64,000 nucleotides of DNA from Kondoa malvinella (taxonomy: Eukaryota; Basidiomycota; Agaricostilbomycetes; Agaricostilbales; Kondoaceae). The stretch spans positions 1 to 64,000 of the forward strand of contig BCIM01000009.1 of the NCBI GenBank assembly GCA_039545315.1. Direction: 5' to 3'. The notes under the pieces were generated by a model. The model was not told the origin of the DNA. It did not search any database and saw only the letters and a list, made by a program, of their open reading frames with translations. A program made the position numbers and the translations under genes. Of this stretch, positions 58,766-64,000 are shown in pieces. Numbering within the stretch: position 1 is the stretch's first letter; every line of letters starts with the position of its first letter.

Positions 58766-60289
58766 TCACGTAGCATCAATCTGTTGCACCTGCGGTAGAG
58801 TATCCATCAACTTTCTCCTGTACGCCGTCCCTAGAGATTTCTGTAGCGGATTGGCTTCCAAATAGACGGTTTCCAATTTCTTCAAAGGCGATAATTGTGA
58901 AGCTACGTCTGGGAGAGAGTCTAGGAGGTTGTTATTGGCCTGTGCTCCCATGATCGCGTCAGATGGTATACATCGTAAGCGAGATCAGGACGCACCCAGA
59001 ATTCTTCCAGCTCTGATAAATGGGAGACGTTTTCGAGTTTGGAAATCTTGTTGGCTCCCAGATCCAACACCCGCAGCTTGGTCTGTTCGTCGACATTTCC
59101 CGACTATCAGCATTAGCTGAAAGGCAGACCCGTCACGAACCAGATTATCCAATCCACTCAGGCTTTCGAGCCCATTATGAGAAAGGTAAATCTCTTCCAG
59201 ATCTTGTAATCCTTCAAGTCCTTCTATCTTTGTTATTCGATTACTCTGCACGGATGTACTCCTTCATCAGCATGGAGCTGAAATAAGACAGTACCAAACA
59301 CGTGCCTGTATACTTAGGATCTTTAACTTTTTAAGCTTGGACAAGTTTTCAAGTTTGGTAATCTTGTTTTTGCCCAACCATAGTTCAGTCAAGTTGGTAA
59401 GCGAGTCGAGGTGCTCTATCGTCTGTCCGCACAATCTCTCGGCGTAAGCTACATAAGCCAACACGAAGAAATGTTCGGACCCTGATCTTGTTTCCTCCCA
59501 ATTCAAGAGATGTAAGTGTATTAGATAACCCGTCTAGATGCGCTATTCGAGAAATCTTGTTTTGGATGAGGTAGAGGATGGATAACGAGGTCAAAGTGTT
59601 GAAGATTTCTTCTGGAATGTGTTTAATCAAGTTGAAAGAAAAGTCTAATGATCTGTGAGATGCTTCAATCTCCGTCCACGCTTAAGAAGCGAAGAAGGAT
59701 GAGAAGACTCACTTGAGGTTCGATAAACCTTTAATGCCTTGAATGACTTTGATCTTGTTGTCGTAAAAATCCAAGTCTTCAAGCAGCTTGAGCTCTTCTA
59801 AAGGTGCGACAGTAGGTTGGCCTTCTTCCTCTATCAGCAGGGAAGGCAAGAAGTTTTGACGCAGGCATATTTTCTATTCTCTCGACTTTCATCAGCCAAT
59901 CGCTTCGAACGCATGAGGATCAAAGCTCTTACCTTGACTGTGGGAGCGAACCGGGATAGTTCCAGGCCTTTCATCGTCTTTACGCGTGAATGGGTCAACT
60001 CGAGTTCCTGTCATGTAAATAGCATAAGTGCTGAAATCATTACATCGAGAGTCGAAGGACGCTTTACATCCGCGTTGGAGGGCACATCTGTGAGTAGATC
60101 TATAGGCCTGCCAGCATCAGAATGCAGCAAGCGGTGCATGACTTGAGACGCACCTGCCTGATCCGATACTTCGTCGTCTGTCTCGCCTATAGTTTCTGTT
60201 TTCGCCTGTCTGACGCGCTTCTGATCTTCGAAAGCCCTTTCATCCAGAGTTGGCCCTGCATTTATTTCTTCGTCTGATGAATCTGACAT
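58766..60289 (-). CDS. SDS22: SDS22: LRR regulator of protein phosphatase 1
   Basis: It starts at 60289: MSDSSDEEINAGP. After a disordered N-terminus, a run of 22-residue leucine-rich repeats is read in short exons: LKLLEDLDFYDNKIKVIQGI, LDFSFNLIKHIPEEIF, LSILYLIQNKISRIAHLDGL, LTSLELGGNKIR, LTELWLGKNKITKLENLS, LEEIYLSHNGLESLSGL and LDLGANKISKLENVS. The C-terminal cap reads LETVYLEANPLQKSLGTAYR, then LPQVQQIDAT. The NKI/NxI repeat phase and the NPL cap are typical of Sds22, which binds PP1 (Glc7) and controls its maturation and localisation in mitosis. Its start codon lies 40 bp from that of CDC16 (60330), in a bidirectional promoter. Confidence 0.93.
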
Positions 60290-60329
60290 GGTCGCGCAAA
60301 TACAACCAAGCAACTTGTCAACAGAGAGA

Positions 60330-62787
60330 ATGGCTACACCTCACAAGAGGTTACCGAGAAGCTCGCTATCCACACGCGAGTCTCACTTGGAGCCTAATTC
60401 AAGCACTTTGAACCTGTCGCCCGTGTTTAACAATCGTCGCATACTTGGTCTGAGGAAATCATCAGCCCCTACGCCTGGAAGCAGTAGAAGTTATACGCAG
60501 CCGAATCAGACCTTCAGCCCTTTACCGAGCATCAGGCGACCTGGAGGAGTGAATGGCACTGGCAGACATGACGCAGATATGGACGACAGCGTTGTGCAAG
60601 GTGTAGAAGAGGAGGAAGAAGAGGAAGAAAACATCATTGACAGACTCAGATTATCGAGGAACGATGCTATGCAACAGCATTTGTATTCAACAGCTAGCTT
60701 TTGGGGTTCAAAAGCTTATGAAATGACCCGTATGTCCTCTCGCGCTGTTTGACTCTGTATACACGAGCTTATATGTTTGGACAGGCGACCCGAATGATGC
60801 TTTCTGGTTAGCTCAAATCTACTTTCTCACGCACCAGCATGCAAGAGCAGAAAAGATCCTTTCTACACCTAAAGCTGAACCGACTTTCCGTTCTGGCAAA
60901 GGCAAAGAACCAGAATCCAACAACGCGCAACCTCTCGTTCGATTAACAGATATTTCAATCGCTTGTCGTTACCTCGCTGCTCAATGTATGGTTCGGCAAG
61001 GTAAATGGACCGAAGCTTTAGATCTATTAGGGGAATCCAACCCTTTCTCTACGAAACAAAAAGAGTCCAATGGAGCGGCAGAGAAACCTTTTCATGGCGG
61101 AATCAAATTCGAAGCTTCCATGTGTCATCTAAGAGGATTGATTCACCTTCATTTGAATTCAAGTCAGAAAGCCAAAGAATGTTTTTTGGAAGCTTTGACG
61201 TTGGATGTGAAATGTTATGAGAGCTTTGAAAGTCTGGTGGATGGCAATATGCTCATGGTTGATGAAGAGTGGGAGTTTATTCAAGGGTTGAAATATGCTG
61301 AACAGACGGAAGATGCAGAGTTCATTTGCATGGCTTATACTGTCAGGCTGAAGAAGGTCCGCCCTGTTGCCCCCTTTGCTGTCTAAGTCAGCTAATAGAC
61401 AAGAGGTCGGACAGTACAAGAATCACGACGAATCAGCCCTATGTCGACAAAAGCTAACAGACGACTATGGTTTATCAGAAGACCCGGACGTCCTCTACGG
61501 TCTAGCAGATGAACTCTTTACCGGTTTAAGATGGAAAGACTGCTTTGCCGTCACTTCGTCCATCCTCGCTTTGCATGAAGGTCATGGTCCGACTTTACCG
61601 CTTCACCTAGCGTGCATGTATCAATTACCAAGTTTGCATTCGAGGTTGTTTTTATTAGCGCATGAATTGGTGGAGAGAGCACCGGATGTAGCTGTTAGTT
61701 GGTATGCTGTTGGGTTGTGGTATTATGCTAGCAAGCGATGGGATGAATCAAGGCGGTATTTCGGGTGCGTCCTTCGAGCTGCCTTCGGGTTATTACCCGT
61801 ACAATAGCTGATGTGTTGCACAGCAAAGCAGTCCTTCTTGATCCTCGATTCGGTCCAGCATGGGTGGCTTTCGCTCATGCCTACGCACTCGAAGGGGAGC
61901 ATGATCAATCCATCACTGCCTATTCTACAGCACAGCGACATTTCCAAGGCACGCATTTACCCCTCCTCTTTATCGGTATGCAGCATTTACAGCTCAACAA
62001 TTTTGCCGTGTCAAGAGAACATTTGGATGCTGCTTGGGCAATGTGTAAAGTCGATCCGCTTTTAGCAAACGAGGTCGGTGTAGCTTGCTATTGGTCTGAT
62101 GAGTGCGTCATATCCTATTTTTGAAGGGTGAAGCTGAATATTTGGCAGATTCGAAGATGCGATCAAGTATTTCGAAATAGCATTACAGCTAGTGAAGAGC
62201 ATACAAGGAGTAGAAACGGCCTGGACGCATACGTATACCAATTTAGGTCATGCTCTGCGGAAAACAAAGTGCGCCTATTACCCTAGCTAATCGGATTAAG
62301 CTGATTTGTTGAGCAGACGCTTCAAAGAGGCCAAAGAAGCATACACGAGAGCGATAGACCTGGATCCGAAGCTTGCAGCGGCTCATTTGGGCTTAGGCTA
62401 TGTCCTCAGCGCGATGGGTGAGAGGGAAGCTGCTGTTGAGCGGTTACATGAGGTACGTCGGCAGCTGCTATGGCGAATCATCGCTTATTTCTGGCTGACT
62501 ATGACTTACAGGGACTAGCGCGGTCACCTGCAGACCCACTGGGCGCCGAACTGCTTCGAACAGCGCTCGAAGACTCTGCATCATCTATCAAACTCGCTTC
62601 ATCACCTGGGACTTTTTCCTTCCCTGGCCTCAATCCGGAAATAGCAGCTACATTCGATCGAGAAGCTGCTGAAGAGGATATACATGCTATGGCTATGGGA
62701 ACGAGTCAGGGTCGGCAGGGTGAGACGTCAATGATGTCGCTGGAGCAGAGCGAAGATATTTCGATGGATGAGAGTTCAAGGGCGTAA
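60330..62787 (+). CDS. CDC16: CDC16/APC6: TPR subunit of the anaphase-promoting complex
   Basis: Start MATPHKRLPRSSLSTRES at 60330; a Met at 60288 is also in frame. After a disordered N-terminus with a Glu run come RLSRNDAMQQHLYSTASFWG and SKAYEMT, the N-terminal TPR region. Then DPNDAFWLAQIYFLTHQHAR, CRYLAAQCMVRQGKWTEALD, VDGNMLMVDEEWEF, VAVSWYAVGLWYYASKRWDE, LLDPRFGPAWVAFAHAYALE, LHLACMYQLPSLHSRLFLLA, KYFEIALQLVKS, TYTNLGHALRK and YTRAIDLDPKLAAAHLGLGY. The WYAVGxYY and FGPAW(V)AF(A)H motifs are diagnostic of Cdc16. It is part of the TPR arm of the APC/C, where it stacks on Cdc27. An Asp/Glu/Ser-rich tail ends DISMDESSRA. About seven introns of 45-60 nt. Confidence 0.93.
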
Positions 62788-63135
62788 TTCAATACCTGCG
62801 TTGCTCTTGGCAGACTTGTCGAGCTACTCACAAGTCTATATCATCAACTTGACTGATGCCGCCGAAACATGACTTGTCGCATGTTCGTTTTGACAGCCAT
62901 CGCTTGACTGTACTCATCCGCAAGCAACTTGATCCACCTGACTTGGCACGACATGCCTATGTTCACACTATCGCTGCAGAGATATCGCTGTCCTGGCGCT
63001 TGACGTGCCCAATTTCGGTCAACGCTCGAACCTAACACGCATTGCTCGCGTGGCCGGGATACCTTCGCTTACACTCTGATCCTGTGTGCTTTGTGCTTCT
63101 TGATCCTGTTTGACCTCTTTCCTCTCTGCTTGAAA
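62788..63135. other. Tandem intergenic region
   Basis: 3' UTR of CDC16 and promoter of the polymerase gene; pyrimidine-rich just before 63136. No other feature. Confidence 0.35.
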
Positions 63136-64000
63136 ATGTTTGCCCAACGCTTTAGTCTCGCTTCGGCTCGAGCATGCCGCAATGCTGCTGTTCCTGCGAG
63201 TCGCTTAACGCGTCCTGTTATAGCTCTGGCCCGACGTACCATCTCGTCTACGCCTGTTCATTATGAGAGCCTTGCAGGAATCAACAAGTTTGTCCCCGTT
63301 AAAGCGTCTGTCGAGAAACGGACTAATTGGCCTGCTTTTGTATAGACTTCAGAAAGTACCGAACTGGCAAGACAAGGAAGTCAGTCTGAAGCAGCTACTC
63401 GAAGACTTTCGCAACCTGCAAAGCTTGGAGCGAGTCATTGGTAGCCGTGATCAAAGCGAAGCTAGTCTTGAATATCGCGTGAGTAGATGCCGCATTTTCA
63501 GAGTTCTAGACTGAAAGACGATACAGAATGCCGAGCGACAGATCTTTCAAATGAACATAGGAAGATCAGAAGCAGATATGTGCAAGTAAGCCTACCATAC
63601 TTGCTCTGTTCCAGTAGCTGAGCGCCTCCGTAGACTCAAGGATCTGGAAGTGATCTTACCACCAAAATGGTCCCGAGCATGGCGCACAATTCGCGAGAGG
63701 GCTATGGACAACAAAGTAGAACGCTTGACAGGCTTGGACGCTTTCACTCAGAAAGTGGTACAGTTCAAGTGAGCGCCAGTGTTCTATCGTTCGGGCAATC
63801 TGAACCCCATCCCAGCCGGATCTACGGTATCGGTGCGACATATGCAGCGAAATTCGCAAACGCCGGAGCCAAATCGCCGGACGATCTGCTTGCCGAGATG
63901 AAGAAGCCTGAGGAGAAGCGAAGGTGGAAGCTTTCAAATGCTCAAATCCTCGGGGTGAAGCATGCTGTATGTTTCTTTGTGAAACCTTAGTCAAGGCAAG
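63136..64000 (+). CDS. Family X DNA polymerase with mitochondrial presequence (runs off the window)
   Basis: The start at 63136 gives a strong presequence: MFAQRFSLASARACRNAAVP, then SRLTRPVIALARRTISS, rich in Arg and Ser, no acidic residue. Exons then join in phase through GT-AG introns (63289-63347, 63484-63536 and so on): KLQKVPNWQDKEVSLKQLLE, RLKDLEVILPPKWSRAW (or K in the first position), NKVERLTGLDAF, then RIYGIGATYAAKFANAG, LAEMKKPEEKRRWKLSNAQI and LGVKHA. RIYGIGATYAAKF followed by NAQILGVKHA matches the helix-hairpin-helix and thumb entry of Pol beta/mu/lambda (compare GIGPSAARKF and RIGLKYF). The catalytic palm lies outside the window. Fungal Pol4 proteins are normally nuclear, so the presequence is notable. 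Confidence 0.72.

Overview
The window is a stretch of nuclear DNA from a fungus, most likely a basidiomycete. The evidence is direct. Genes are packed on both strands, almost all are split by many 45-60 nt GT-AG introns with CTNAY-like branch sites, and the recognisable proteins are fungal ones (HIS6, RIB7, ALG12, Rgd2-type F-BAR/DEP/RhoGAP, Ark/Prk kinase, Fmp27/BLTP2, mitochondrial Ohr). There are no operons, CRISPR arrays, plasmid features or viral genes. Placement below phylum level is not supported by what I can see.

Layout. 1-1494: no gene seen. 1.5-12.9 kb: secreted WSC/Cys-rich protein, mitochondrial ribosomal protein uL1m, HIS6, an unknown (probably mitochondrial) protein, a small Gly-rich protein, two different metallo-beta-lactamase-fold genes, and RNR2. 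13.3-23.1 kb: one giant bridge-like lipid-transfer protein gene (FMP27/BLTP2/Hobbit family). 24.1-32.1 kb: mitochondrial-type Ohr/OsmC peroxidase, Ark1/Prk1 kinase, a RIB7 reductase fused in one open frame to a CAK1-like kinase, and an unknown membrane protein. 32.3-33.0 kb: a tRNA-Gly(UCC) gene interrupted in its T-arm by an mRNA-type intron, followed by an imperfect tandem repeat. 33.4-44.1 kb: ALG12, a secreted Ser/Ala-rich protein, a polytopic membrane protein, a ZC3HC1/Rsm1 zinc-finger protein, and an Rgd2-like RhoGAP. 44.8-52.9 kb: a protein kinase, two small membrane proteins, V-ATPase subunit e (VMA9, four tiny exons), a Q-rich protein, and MAK11. 53-64 kb: LtrA-like membrane protein, a catalytically degenerate RNase III-fold protein (mL57-like), an LRR-like nuclear protein, SDS22, CDC16/APC6, and the 5' part of a family X DNA polymerase with a mitochondrial presequence.

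How it works together. These are mainly core housekeeping functions: mitochondrial translation and maintenance (uL1m, mL57-like, Pol X, Ohr), metabolism (HIS6, RIB7, RNR2), N-glycosylation (ALG12), acidification (VMA9), lipid transfer (BLTP2), ribosome biogenesis (MAK11), and cell-cycle/PP1/APC control (SDS22 and CDC16, head to head with 40 bp between their start codons). The most unusual items are the tRNA with a GT-AG intron outside the canonical 37/38 position and the RIB7-kinase fusion. Gene models were built by hand from reading frames and splice signals; exon edges should be confirmed with RNA data.
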